Below are positions 8,266-17,940 of a stretch of DNA of 64,000 bases, piece by piece (position 1 is the stretch's first letter; every line of letters starts with the position of its first letter). A model generated the notes under the pieces. The model made no database searches, was not told the DNA's origin, and saw only the letters and a program-made list of their open reading frames with translations. The stretch comes from an uncultured Sutterella sp. (GTDB lineage: Bacteria > Pseudomonadota > Gammaproteobacteria > Burkholderiales > Burkholderiaceae_F). The stretch spans positions 62,001-126,000 of the forward strand of contig CABQGK010000003.1 of NCBI GenBank assembly GCA_902463725.1, read 5' to 3'. The position numbers and the translations under genes were made by a program.

Positions 8266-9061
8266 TACGGCTAGGGCGCTGGCAATGCCGAGCGAACCGC
8301 TCTCTGCGCTATGCGCAAGTGCGGCTCGCCTTCTTGAGGTGCCTTGCGTTTTGAGCGTACTCTCGCCCACGCCGCTTACGCCAGCGCTCGTCGCGGCGCT
8401 TGCCGAGCGCCTACCCGAAGCGACTCGCCGCTATCTAAGCCGTTTACACCATCCGCTACGGCTGCAGGAGTCAGTGCTCGGACGTGCACTCGCGCAGTGG
8501 GTTGCAGAGCAAACTGCACGGCAACTCACTGAAGTTCCCCCCTACTCTCCGATACTTACCGCAGAAGCCGACGCACAGAGCACCGTCGTGCAAGCCTCGC
8601 TCTCAATTGCGCACACGTCGCGCAACGGACTCGCCGTCTCGGTGGCCGTCGCTAAGGCGCCCATTGCTATTGACATCGAGCGACTCAGGCCGCGCGACAA
8701 TCTCGCCGCGCTGATCAGTTATGCGTTTAGCGACACGCTAAATGCGGCGCTCACGGCAGCCATGGCACGGCAGGAAAGTGAGCGCGCGGCGCTCGCGCTC
8801 TTCTACCGCGCTTGGGGCGCACATGAGTGCGTAACCAAACTTAATCGCGGTGGCTCACGCTACCGGCTTGTGAGCGAGGCGCAATTTGGCGTGGCGGTGT
8901 TGGATGCCGCGGCAAACACCGCGCTCTCCCTAACTACCCTTGAGCCCGAGAAAGACCTGCAACTGACGGTTGTTGCGGCTCCCGAGCTTGCGAGTGAAGA
9001 ATTAAGCACCACGGTCGTGAGTGCAGAGACACTCTTTGCCGCCCTCTGCCACAAGTCCTAA
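8249..9061 (+). CDS. 4'-phosphopantetheinyl transferase, Sfp type
   Basis: The enzyme moves the phosphopantetheine arm of CoA onto carrier proteins. The family motifs are present: an SIAHTSRNGLAVSVA strand, IDIE (residues 141-144) with the metal-binding acidic residues, and FYRAWGAHECVTK (185-197), which stands for the usual WxxKEAxxK. In this copy the first K is H and the A is C. A GTG at 8249 is taken as start because GAAGAGG lies just upstream; an ATG at 8285 is the alternative. No polyketide or peptide synthetase is in the window, so the target may simply be fatty-acid ACP. It overlaps the preceding gene and precedes tamA. Confidence 0.8.
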   Translation: MVPTIDTARALAMPSEPLSALCASAARLLEVPCVLSVLSPTPLTPALVAALAERLPEATRRYLSRLHHPLRLQESVLGRALAQWVAEQTARQLTEVPPYSPILTAEADAQSTVVQASLSIAHTSRNGLAVSVAVAKAPIAIDIERLRPRDNLAALISYAFSDTLNAALTAAMARQESERAALALFYRAWGAHECVTKLNRGGSRYRLVSEAQFGVAVLDAAANTALSLTTLEPEKDLQLTVVAAPELASEELSTTVVSAETLFAALCHKS

Positions 9062-9234
9062 CACCCGCATTAACGCCCAAAACACAGCCTATTGAGCGCA
9101 TGCCTTAGAATGAAGAGATTCGTCTCATTCATCGATGTGAGCGCCTCCAGCGCTGCGCGCCCCGATCGTGTCTTATCACAAGGGGCGCCACAGTCGGCTT
9201 GAGTTCCGCCTCTCACTCTCTGAAGGTAGCCGTT

Positions 9235-11160
9235 ATGCCCATGCCCAAAACGCGAGCGCTTAGCTCGTGCCCAAGCCTTGCTGCGCTTTTCTGCCCGAGC
9301 CGATTGGTTCGCACCACCCGTGCGCCTTTTGTTGCCGCAGCGCTCATTGCCGCCGTACCGCTAGTTGCGACGGGTGCTGAAAGCGACAGCACTAGTGCGG
9401 ATACGTCCGAGGCACCAGTAAGCGCGCAGTCAAGCACCAGCGAGACACCAAAGTCGTCACCTCAGACGAGGCGCAAGAAAGATGAGCGGCGAGTCTCTGT
9501 GAAGCTCGAAGGGCTATCGGGCGAACTTGAAGACAACGCCGAGGTCTACATTAAAAGCGCCACCGCTGCAGGGCTCTCCGCACTGTCGACCTTTGACAGA
9601 ATTCGCGTCGAGCGCGCCGTGCGTGATGCGCTTTCTGCGCTCGGCTACTTTAGCCCAGAGCTCGAGACATCGTGGGAAGAAACCGAGAGTGCCGTCACCC
9701 TTCGCGTCAAAGTTGACAAGGGCGACCCCGTGACCATCGCCGCGACCAATATCCGCGTAGAGGGCGATGGCGCGGAGGAACCATTTTTTAAGCCGATTCT
9801 CGAAAAGGCCCCGCCGATCGGCAGCGTGCTCAATCAGAGCGACTACGACAGCATTAAAAATCAGCTCCTCAAAAGTGCCATCGAGCACGGCTACTTCCGT
9901 AGTGAATTCAAGGAGCACGAGCTCGGTGTGCAGCGCGCCACCCATAAGTCGTACTGGAAGCTGCTGCTCAATACGGGACCGCGCTTTAAACTTGGGCACG
10001 TAACCTTTACGGGTAGCCAAATCCAAGAAGAATATCTGCGAGCCTTGATTCCTTTTGAAGAAGGTGAGCCCTACACCAACGAGCGTTTCTCGCGACTTTC
10101 ACAAAACCTCAATGAGACTGGATGGTTTTCCACTGTCGTTGTGGTGCCACAGACAGAACAAGCTGATGAGCACTACGTCATGCCAGTGAGCGCCACCGTG
10201 GTGCCGCGCATTAAAAATACCGTTGACCTTGGGCTCGGCTTCAGTAGTGACGGTGGCCCCCACGGCTCCATGCATTGGAACCGCCCTTGGATTAATAGCC
10301 GCGGTTGGAGTCTCGATGCGGATGTCGATCTCGATAAAAACGAGCCCTCTGCCGAGCTCGAATTCAAAATCCCACTCGCACGCAATCCGCTCGAACATTA
10401 CTGGACGGTGTCAGCCTCCTACGAGAAAACGGATCTAAACGACACGGAAAGCTCTCAGGTCGACATGGCCGTGGCACGCCACTGGAAGTATGAAAACCGC
10501 TGGCAACGCGAGGTGCATGTACATTTTCTGCACAACGCCTTCACGCAAGCCGATGTGAGCCACACCACCACCATTGTCTACCCAGGCATTCAGTTTGATC
10601 GCACGCGCTACCGTGGCAGTGAGACCTTTCCGAGTTGGGGCGACTCGCAACGCTACGGCTTTGATATGGCGCGCTCTGGGATTTTGAGCGATGTGAGCTT
10701 TTTGCGCTTTACGCTCAACGCATCACTTGTGCGCACCCCTTGGGAGGGACATCGCTTCATCACGCGCGCTGCGTTTGGGTGGCTCGCAACGGAAAGTTTT
10801 GATGAGATTCCGCCAGATCTGCGCTTTTTCGCGGGTGGTGACCGTAGCATCCGTGGCTATGACTACAAGAGCGTATCGCCTACCGATAGCGCGGGGCGTC
10901 TGACTGGCGCCAAAAAGATGCTCACCGCAAGCCTTGAGTATCAGAAACGAATCGAAGGGCCTTGGTGGGGCGCAGCCTTTGTCGACGGCGGTGAGGCCGT
11001 GCACTCCTTTGCGAATGTGCGCTGGAAAGTGGGCGTGGGCGCTGGGGTACGCTGGGTCTCTCCCATTGGCCCAATCAAGCTAGACATCGCCTTCCCGACA
11101 GACGGCGGTTTTTCCATCAAAAATGCCCATCTCTACTTTGCGCTCGGCACGGAGCTCTAA
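9235..11160 (+). CDS. tamA: Translocation and assembly module outer-membrane protein TamA
   Basis: This is an Omp85-family protein of 641 residues. A signal peptide of about 48 residues is followed by a low-complexity Ser/Thr stretch, then three POTRA domains (about residues 75-310), for example the segment LSALSTFDRIRVERAVRDAL and the segment FTGSQIQEEYLRALIPF. A 16-strand beta-barrel ends in KNAHLYFALGTEL. The barrel holds the family motif FFAGGDRSIRGYDY (the VRGY/IRGY element in L6). With TamB it helps insert autotransporters and other proteins, and phospholipids, into the outer membrane. ATG at 9235 is preferred over the TTG at 9199 because AAGG lies eight bases upstream. tamB follows after 40 bases. 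Confidence 0.9.
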   Translation: MPMPKTRALSSCPSLAALFCPSRLVRTTRAPFVAAALIAAVPLVATGAESDSTSADTSEAPVSAQSSTSETPKSSPQTRRKKDERRVSVKLEGLSGELEDNAEVYIKSATAAGLSALSTFDRIRVERAVRDALSALGYFSPELETSWEETESAVTLRVKVDKGDPVTIAATNIRVEGDGAEEPFFKPILEKAPPIGSVLNQSDYDSIKNQLLKSAIEHGYFRSEFKEHELGVQRATHKSYWKLLLNTGPRFKLGHVTFTGSQIQEEYLRALIPFEEGEPYTNERFSRLSQNLNETGWFSTVVVVPQTEQADEHYVMPVSATVVPRIKNTVDLGLGFSSDGGPHGSMHWNRPWINSRGWSLDADVDLDKNEPSAELEFKIPLARNPLEHYWTVSASYEKTDLNDTESSQVDMAVARHWKYENRWQREVHVHFLHNAFTQADVSHTTTIVYPGIQFDRTRYRGSETFPSWGDSQRYGFDMARSGILSDVSFLRFTLNASLVRTPWEGHRFITRAAFGWLATESFDEIPPDLRFFAGGDRSIRGYDYKSVSPTDSAGRLTGAKKMLTASLEYQKRIEGPWWGAAFVDGGEAVHSFANVRWKVGVGAGVRWVSPIGPIKLDIAFPTDGGFSIKNAHLYFALGTEL

Positions 11161-11200
11161 GAAAACGCAAGACGCTTATAGACATTAATCGAGATTCGCC

Positions 11201-14200
11201 ATGGCAGAGACCGATAGCAAACACGAGGAAAGCGGCAAGTCCGCGGGACAAAAGGACGCACTTACGTCCGTCGATAGCCCAAGCGCCAATGAGCCAACGC
11301 CTTCGGCAGCTCGCGCGCGGCTCCCCAAATGGGCACGCGCGCTTGGCTGGGGGCTTTTTGGCGTCATGAGCACCACAGTGCTCACCGTGGGTGTTTTCAC
11401 CGCCGTGCCTGCCCTGCAACACAAAGTCATCATGCTTGGGGTGGGTGCCGTCGACGGGCTCAAAATCAACAAAATCGAGGGTCACCTCCTGCACCCAACG
11501 CTGACAGGGATTCGGTATGAAGCGCCTGGGATCTCGGTGGAGATTCATGAGCTCAAGTGGGCTATTGACTGGCGAGAGCTTCCAGCACGTCACCTTCGAC
11601 TTCCCCTGCTCGCCGCAGAAGGCGTTCGGGTAAAGGTTGATACCAGTGCGCTGCCCAAGTCCGAAGAAAAGAAAGAGGAGCCTCTTGGGCGAATTGAACT
11701 CCCGATTGCGGTAACGCTTGAAAACACGAGCCTCTCAGCGCTCGAGGCGGATATCGATACGGAACACCTCTCGCTTGGAGCGCTGCACTTAGCGCTCCAA
11801 GCAAAAAAATCGACACTCACGCTCGAGCGTCTGACGCTTGATAAGCTCGCCGTAAGTGAGACTCAGCGCAGTAACGCAGCACCGAGCGCCGCCCCACAGC
11901 CCACGGCAGCCGCTCAGAGTGCAACACATGAGAGTGACGCACACCCAATTGAGAACCACGGACCCGCGCAGGAAAGCAGTGCCTCAGGCGCGGATACTGC
12001 CGCAAATAGCGCCGCGAAACGTCCCGCGCTAAAAGCGGAAAACCCGCTCGTGGCGCTTGAAAAAACGCTCGCCGAGCCGCTACTGAGCGAAAAACACCTC
12101 CCCTCGCTCGCGGCGCTCCCTGTTGACGTCGATCTGAAAAGCGTTGAGCTCAAAGAGATTTCGTTTGCTACGCCCGCGCTTCAGCTCCCTACGCTTGAAC
12201 ATCTCACACTCATTGCAAGCGTGCGTGACACTGGGGTAAAACTTCCACACTTGGCAGCTGCGCTCGACGATGGCACGCGGTTACTCGCGTCGGGACGGTG
12301 GGAAGCAAAAGAGATGCACCCGGTCGCTGCCTCCTTTTGGGTGAAGCCAGGTGAGGCGCTCAAAAAAGCGCTCCCCACGCCCATTGAACCCCTGAGCTCG
12401 CTCTCGAGCCTCACGCTCGACGTTAAGGGTGCGCTACTCACAGAAGTTCAAGCAACGCTTGCTGGCGCAGGCGCGCACCCCTTTGACGCCAAACTCACCG
12501 CTCGCCCTGCCGTTGCTGGTAACCCCGTCACGCTCGAGGCGCAACTCTCGCATATCGACGCAGGGGCCACGCTGCCCGCTGCGGACGCGCTCACCCTCGC
12601 CTTTGCGGCGGACTTCAGCGCGCAAGGCCTCGCGAAAGGCGCAGCCACTCAAGCCACGGCTGATGAAGCAACCGCCACAACCGGCGCCAGCCCTGCCGCA
12701 GTCCCTAGGGCGAACGCGAGCCAAGAATCCACCCCAACAAGCAAAACCGCTCCCGCCTCAGCGCCGCGCAACTTCACCCTTGCGCTAAAGGGGACGGTGG
12801 TTCCTGCCCCTCTAGAGGGCATACCTGCCATCAAGCCGCTTACGCTCAACGTCGAGGCAGATGGAACGCTCTCGCACCTCAGCATCCGCAACACCGGTCT
12901 TCAGAACAAAGAGATGACCGCAGTACTGGAGGGAGAGCTCGATTGGCGGGAAAAACTCGCGGGCGAGGTGAATCTTGCCCTCGTGCGGTTCCACGTGGGC
13001 GCACTCGCACCAGCCGTCCCAGTACGGCTCGGCGGCGAGGCAATGCTGAGTTTTTCTAGCGAAAGTGCTGACATTGCTAACAGCTGGAGCGCCGAACTCA
13101 AGCGCGCGCGCTTTACTGGGGAGCTACTCAATGGTGCGACCCCCTCCGAGAAGGCGCCCAGCAAGCAAGGCAGCACGAAAGCGGCGCGCACACAAGCAGA
13201 GCCCACCAAAGCTCGCGGCAAAGCGCGCGCAAGCACGCAGGTCGCCTCTGCAAGCGCCGCCCAAGCAGGCGGCATCAATCGCGTGGAGCTAGATGCCGAA
13301 GCGCGCGTCAACGCTAAGCTCGAGTGGAGCGCTAAGGTTAAATCTTTACGCTGGGGCGAAAATAGTGCCACGCTCGACGGACGTGGTACTGTCAATAACG
13401 GGGTGCTAGCGACGCACAGTGTTGCTCAACTTGCACTCGATAAGCTCTCGGACTTCTCCCCAACGCTGCACGGTGCGCTCAGCGGCCAACTCACCGTGGA
13501 CGGCGCCTTTGGTAGCGCGCACCTTGCGCCCATCATCAGCGCAGAGCTCTCAGGCGACGATCTCTCGCTTCATGCCGCTGATGGCGCCCTGATTGCTAGC
13601 CTTGGTGCGCTCGATCTGCACGGCACCTTTGGGAAAAAAGGGGGTGAGCCGCTGACGCTCACGCTCTCCAAGCTTCTTGTCGGTGAGTCCGACGAGGAGG
13701 CTAGTCCCATGAAGCTCTCCGAAGTTAAGCTCACGCTGGCGGGGACACTACCCTCGCATCGTGTCACACTTGACGCGATGGACGGGCCGCTACCACTCTC
13801 GATTGCACTCACGGGGGGGCTTAACAGTGCCTTAACCGCTTGGCGCGGCTCGCTTGAGCGCGCCAAACTCACAACGCCTATTGGTCCTTGGGAAGCGGGA
13901 AATGTGGCGCTCTCCGCAAACCTCAGTGAGGGTAGCGCACGCATTGCCCCGCACTGCTGGCGCAATACTTTTTCAGCTAAAGCAACACCCAACGAGGTGT
14001 GCCTTGCGCAAGAGGCGGTCGTTGGAAACGCAGGCTCCGCAAAATTAGCTCTCAAGCACTTTGATGTCGCAGCGCTTAGCTCGGTGATGCCGCGCGACCT
14101 TAGCCTATCGGGCGTCTTTACTGGAGGCGCAAACCTCGCATGGAACGCGGCCGATCACGGAGCGCTACCCAAACTCACAGCTGAACTCAATAATGCGGGG

Positions 14201-15667
14201 CTCACGCTCACGAACGCCACGGATAACGGCCCCGTAGCCATTAAGTTTGAGCGCATTGCGCTCGAAGCGAAAACCGAAAAAGAAGCGCTTGCCGCTAAGC
14301 TCATCGTTACCCCCGAACACAATGGCGCACTCGCTCTTGATGTAGGGCTCTCCAATCTTTCGAGCAAATCGCCCAAGCTCTTGGGACACATTCAGCTCGA
14401 CAAATGGACACTTGATGCGCTCAATCAGCTCTTTGACACTGGGGAGGTCGTGCACGGCACGCTCGCCGCGGATGTGAAGCTCGGCGGCACCCTCGCCGCC
14501 CCTGAGCTCACGGGGCAAGTGCATCTGCACGATGCGGATGTGAAAAATGGGTTGGTGCCCATTGCGATTGAGCCCTCAGATATTGTGCTCACCTTTGAGG
14601 GACGCCGCTCCACGCTTGCAGGGAACATTCGCACCACCGAGGGCGAACTCGCCATCAATGGCGAGGCGGACTGGACTGATATGGCTGCGCCAAGCGCAGA
14701 AGTGCGGCTTCGCACGCGCCGTGATGGACGTGATGAGACCATGGGGCTCACACTGCCCCCGTACGCAGAACTCAACGTGGGGGCCGACGTGACGGCGCGC
14801 GCAACCAATAGCGGCTTAGACGTCTCGGGCGAAGTGGTCATTCCTCGCGGCACCATCACCATTAAAGAGTTGCCCGATTCCGCCGTTCAAGCCTCAAGCG
14901 ACTTGGTGATGCTCAAGCGAGACCTTACGCCCATGGCGCCCAAAGGCTCTAGCTTTCCCATTCGCAGTTCGCTCAAAATCACCATCGGCCCACGCGTGCG
15001 CGTTGACGCCTTTAACCTCAAAGCACGCCTCTCTGGGGAGCTGTCGCTGAAGCAATCCAATCAAGGCTTGGGGCTTAATGGCTCAATCAAACTCAATAAC
15101 GGCAACTTCTATGCCTACGGCCAAGCGCTCAATATCACCAAGGGCGAGATCCTCTTTTCTGGCCCCGTGGATAACCCCTACCTCAACCTTGAGGCTGTAC
15201 GTGACGCGAACGCGACCGAGGACTCTGTCACCGCGGGGCTCCGTGTAACGGGCGCCGCCTCCGCACCGAAGGTCACCATCTTCTCGACGCCAGCGATGAG
15301 TCAAGAAGAGGCGCTCTCCTACCTCTTGCGCGGCCAAGGGCTTGGGAGCTCGAGCTCGGACGGTCAAGCCGTTGCCACCGCACTGCTCGGAATGGGGCTC
15401 TCGCAAACCTCAAGCATTGTGGGCTCCATTGGTAGCGCCTTTGGCATCCGCGATCTTCAGGTCACAAGCGAAGGCGTGGGCGTCAAAACAAAAGTCGTTG
15501 TCAAGGGTAACCTCCTGCCACGCCTGCAGCTTAAGTATGGCGTCGGGGTCTTTGATTCGCTCGCAACCTTCACACTACGCTACCGGCTGCTACCGCGGCT
15601 CTACCTACAGGGGGTTTGGGGAGAAAATCAAACGCTTGACCTACTCTATCGCTGGGAATTTAACTAA
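11201..15667 (+). CDS. tamB: Translocation and assembly module inner-membrane protein TamB
   Basis: The 1488-residue protein has one N-terminal membrane anchor (about residues 47-69). A very long repetitive beta-strand region spans the periplasm as a groove, and the C-terminal TamB (DUF490) domain is conserved: KGEILFSGPVDNPYLNLEAV, SQEEALSYLLRG, and the ending LYRWEFN. It is the partner of TamA and of the wider AsmA-like lipid-transport group. Three Ala/Ser/Glu-rich low-complexity insertions (about residues 225-275, 485-525 and 645-690) look like variable linkers. A large autotransporter later in the window could be a client. Confidence 0.93.
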   Translation: MAETDSKHEESGKSAGQKDALTSVDSPSANEPTPSAARARLPKWARALGWGLFGVMSTTVLTVGVFTAVPALQHKVIMLGVGAVDGLKINKIEGHLLHPTLTGIRYEAPGISVEIHELKWAIDWRELPARHLRLPLLAAEGVRVKVDTSALPKSEEKKEEPLGRIELPIAVTLENTSLSALEADIDTEHLSLGALHLALQAKKSTLTLERLTLDKLAVSETQRSNAAPSAAPQPTAAAQSATHESDAHPIENHGPAQESSASGADTAANSAAKRPALKAENPLVALEKTLAEPLLSEKHLPSLAALPVDVDLKSVELKEISFATPALQLPTLEHLTLIASVRDTGVKLPHLAAALDDGTRLLASGRWEAKEMHPVAASFWVKPGEALKKALPTPIEPLSSLSSLTLDVKGALLTEVQATLAGAGAHPFDAKLTARPAVAGNPVTLEAQLSHIDAGATLPAADALTLAFAADFSAQGLAKGAATQATADEATATTGASPAAVPRANASQESTPTSKTAPASAPRNFTLALKGTVVPAPLEGIPAIKPLTLNVEADGTLSHLSIRNTGLQNKEMTAVLEGELDWREKLAGEVNLALVRFHVGALAPAVPVRLGGEAMLSFSSESADIANSWSAELKRARFTGELLNGATPSEKAPSKQGSTKAARTQAEPTKARGKARASTQVASASAAQAGGINRVELDAEARVNAKLEWSAKVKSLRWGENSATLDGRGTVNNGVLATHSVAQLALDKLSDFSPTLHGALSGQLTVDGAFGSAHLAPIISAELSGDDLSLHAADGALIASLGALDLHGTFGKKGGEPLTLTLSKLLVGESDEEASPMKLSEVKLTLAGTLPSHRVTLDAMDGPLPLSIALTGGLNSALTAWRGSLERAKLTTPIGPWEAGNVALSANLSEGSARIAPHCWRNTFSAKATPNEVCLAQEAVVGNAGSAKLALKHFDVAALSSVMPRDLSLSGVFTGGANLAWNAADHGALPKLTAELNNAGLTLTNATDNGPVAIKFERIALEAKTEKEALAAKLIVTPEHNGALALDVGLSNLSSKSPKLLGHIQLDKWTLDALNQLFDTGEVVHGTLAADVKLGGTLAAPELTGQVHLHDADVKNGLVPIAIEPSDIVLTFEGRRSTLAGNIRTTEGELAINGEADWTDMAAPSAEVRLRTRRDGRDETMGLTLPPYAELNVGADVTARATNSGLDVSGEVVIPRGTITIKELPDSAVQASSDLVMLKRDLTPMAPKGSSFPIRSSLKITIGPRVRVDAFNLKARLSGELSLKQSNQGLGLNGSIKLNNGNFYAYGQALNITKGEILFSGPVDNPYLNLEAVRDANATEDSVTAGLRVTGAASAPKVTIFSTPAMSQEEALSYLLRGQGLGSSSSDGQAVATALLGMGLSQTSSIVGSIGSAFGIRDLQVTSEGVGVKTKVVVKGNLLPRLQLKYGVGVFDSLATFTLRYRLLPRLYLQGVWGENQTLDLLYRWEFN

Positions 15668-15670
15668 GCG

Positions 15671-15711
15671 CTCTGGCGTGGTGCAACGTGCCGCAGTGCG
15701 CCACGCCAGAG
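15671..15711 (+). terminator. Stem-loop after tamB
   Basis: CTCTGGCGTGG (15671-15681) pairs perfectly with CCACGCCAGAG (15701-15711), directly after the tamB stop. The following bases are AGCCTTTCC, a weak T-run, so termination may be partial. Confidence 0.55.
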
Positions 15712-15983
15712 AGCCTTTCCTGACTCGAGCGTTGAGAGAAAACCCTCGAATCATTAGGGATTTCACCTACCTCTATCTTCCTACTCGTACCCTACCCAAA
15801 AACTCTGTAAGCATCGGCCATCTTCTTGATGCAACGCAGAGCATGGCCACGAATTCGCGCGCTAAGCAGTGGGGCTCAGCCACTCTTTCCTATAATGCAA
15901 ATACCTCTTTTAGATTAGTTGATACCAAAAACTACACCCAAATACCTAGATTTGGATGTTAGTTTGAGAGAAGGGATCCTCTT
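15712..15983 (+). promoter_or_regulatory. larA leader with TATAAT box and inverted repeat
   Basis: TATAAT lies at 15891-15896 without a good -35, which suggests an activator. CCAAAT (15938-15943) and ATTTGG (15950-15955) form a 6-6-6 inverted repeat about 28 bases before the larA ATG, downstream of the presumed start of transcription. It could be an operator or a leader stem. An AGAAGGGA ribosome-binding site precedes the ATG. Confidence 0.4.
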
Positions 15984-17270
15984 ATGGCACTCAAAACCTA
16001 TGAATATGCCTACGGGCATGGAACGCAAACCTTTCACCTTGACGATGCCCTCGTGATGAAGGAGATCCGCACGGCAGCCTTCCCTGAAATGCAGGATATT
16101 GAGCGCGGTGTGCTCGATGCCATTGAGCATCCCATTGGCAGCCGCCCCCTCTCGGAGATTATTCGCCCAGGCGATACCGTTGCCTTTATCTGCAACGACC
16201 CCACGCGCGTAGCCAACAGCTTTGATTTCATGCCAATCTTTGTGCGTGAAATGAACCGTCTCGGTGTGCCCGACGAAAATATGAAGATTGTCTTTGCGCT
16301 CGGAACCCACCGCGCGATGACCGAAGAGGAAATGGCCGAAGCGGTGAGCCCAGACGTGGCACGTCGCATTCGCTGTTTTAATTCCATCTCCACCATTGAA
16401 GGGGACTTCGAATATCAGGGAACGACAAGCCGCGGCACCCCCGTTTGGATTCACAAAGAGCTCTGTAACGTCGACCATGTCATTCTCACGGGCACGATCG
16501 TGCACCACTACTTCTCGGGCTATGGCGGCGGACGTAAAGCCGTGCTTCCTGGATGCGCAGCAATGGAAACGGTGCGAGTCAATCACAGTTTCATGCTCAA
16601 CCCCAATGCACGCTTGGGTGTGATGGACGGCAATCCCTGCTACGAGGATCAGATGGAAGGCGTGGCGCTCTTTGCGAAGAACCGCTCGCTCTTTCTCTTT
16701 AACGCGGTGCTCGATGCCAAACACCGCTTCCTCAAAATGTTTGCGGGCGACTATAACCTCGCGCATCGTGAGGCTTGTAAATTCGTCGATGCGGTCTACG
16801 GGGCTGAAATTCCCGAAGAGGCCGATCTAGTGATCGTCTCCTGCGGGGGTTATCCCAAGGACATCAACGTCTATCAGATGCAAAAGACGATGGAAAACGC
16901 AAGTTGTGCCGTTCGAAAGGGCGGCGTCGTGATTCTGCTTGCGGAGTGCGAAGAAGGTAGCGGCAGCAAAGTTCTCGAAGAGACGTTCCGAGAGCTCAAA
17001 AGCCCTGAGGTTATTCGCAAAAAACTCGAGAGTAACTTCCGAATCGGCGCCAACAAGGCCTACGCTATCACGCGTCCGATTGAGAAAGCGCACTACATTT
17101 TGGTGACGAAGCTCGACAAAGCGCTCGCGCGCGACATGCTTTTTACCGCGGCGCTCGATAACGTCGATGACGCGATTGAAGCGGCTAAACTCTTTGTGGG
17201 TGATACGCCCAAGACGCTTTTGATGCCAGAGGGCAGCCTCACCGTTCCGCGCGTGGTGAAGCATGACTGA
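15984..17270 (+). CDS. larA: Nickel-dependent lactate racemase LarA
   Basis: LarA interconverts D- and L-lactate (or another 2-hydroxyacid) using a nickel-pincer nucleotide covalently bound to a lysine. The 428 residues carry every key position known from Lactobacillus plantarum LarA (H108, H174, K184, H200), shifted by one: H109 in FALGTHR, H175 and K185 in TIVHHYFSGYGGGRKAVLPG, and H201 in VRVNHSF. The YGGGRK element is the cofactor-attachment motif. It heads a compact larA-larB-larC-larE operon, overlapping larB by eight bases. The LarA family contains racemases and epimerases for other short 2-hydroxyacids, so lactate is the likely but not proven substrate. Confidence 0.93.
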   Translation: MALKTYEYAYGHGTQTFHLDDALVMKEIRTAAFPEMQDIERGVLDAIEHPIGSRPLSEIIRPGDTVAFICNDPTRVANSFDFMPIFVREMNRLGVPDENMKIVFALGTHRAMTEEEMAEAVSPDVARRIRCFNSISTIEGDFEYQGTTSRGTPVWIHKELCNVDHVILTGTIVHHYFSGYGGGRKAVLPGCAAMETVRVNHSFMLNPNARLGVMDGNPCYEDQMEGVALFAKNRSLFLFNAVLDAKHRFLKMFAGDYNLAHREACKFVDAVYGAEIPEEADLVIVSCGGYPKDINVYQMQKTMENASCAVRKGGVVILLAECEEGSGSKVLEETFRELKSPEVIRKKLESNFRIGANKAYAITRPIEKAHYILVTKLDKALARDMLFTAALDNVDDAIEAAKLFVGDTPKTLLMPEGSLTVPRVVKHD

Positions 17271-17940
17271 GCACGTTGCACCGGGCATCCTCTTTGACTG
17301 GGCGCGTGCGGCGCGCATTGGGCTGCCTGAAGCGGTCTTTTGCGAAGGCAAACCTCGCGAGGCGCTCGCTGCGCTAGCTCAAGCGATGCGCGCGCCTGAC
17401 GCTGCGCCCATTCTCTTTACGAGACTTGCGCAAGACTTGGTGCCAGCGCTTTTCGTGAGCGAAGCAGCGCCCTTTGACTACGATTCGCTCTCGCGCACTG
17501 GGTGGTACCGCTCTTGCCCGCAACGCGCTGGACGCGTAGCGATTGTTTCTGCGGGGACTGCCGACGTGCCAGTGACACGGGAAGCCGCGCGAACGCTTGC
17601 GTACTTGGGTTTTTCGTATACGCTTTTTGAGGACTGCGGCGTCGCAGGGCTCTGGCGGCTTGAGGCACAACTTGACACCATCAACGCACACGACGCTGTT
17701 ATTGTTGCGGCAGGGCTCGATGCAGCGCTCGCGAGCGTGCTCGGTGGCCTCACGCCGCTGCCGCTCATTGCGGTACCGACCTCGGTAGGCTACGGCGTAG
17801 CACGCGCGGGAGAAACCGCGCTATCTAGCATGCTCGCTTCCTGCGCACCTGGCGTGGCGGTCATGAATATCGATAATGGTTATGGTGCGGCCTGTGCTGC
17901 CGCGAGAATATTAGGTAGAGAGAATCGTCATGACAACTGA
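17263..17940 (+). CDS. larB: Nickel-pincer cofactor biosynthesis protein LarB
   Basis: LarB carboxylates and hydrolyses nicotinic acid adenine dinucleotide to give pyridinium-3,5-biscarboxylic acid mononucleotide, the first step of the LarA cofactor. The 225-residue protein has the PurE-like C-terminal fold: IVSAGTADVPVTREAARTL, FEDCGVAGLWRL, VIVAAGLDAALASVLGGL, VPTSVGYG, and the ending GVAVMNIDNGYGAACAAARI, whose cysteine matches the catalytic cysteine region of the family. It overlaps larA by eight bases and larC by eleven. Confidence 0.92.
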   Translation: MTEHVAPGILFDWARAARIGLPEAVFCEGKPREALAALAQAMRAPDAAPILFTRLAQDLVPALFVSEAAPFDYDSLSRTGWYRSCPQRAGRVAIVSAGTADVPVTREAARTLAYLGFSYTLFEDCGVAGLWRLEAQLDTINAHDAVIVAAGLDAALASVLGGLTPLPLIAVPTSVGYGVARAGETALSSMLASCAPGVAVMNIDNGYGAACAAARILGRENRHDN

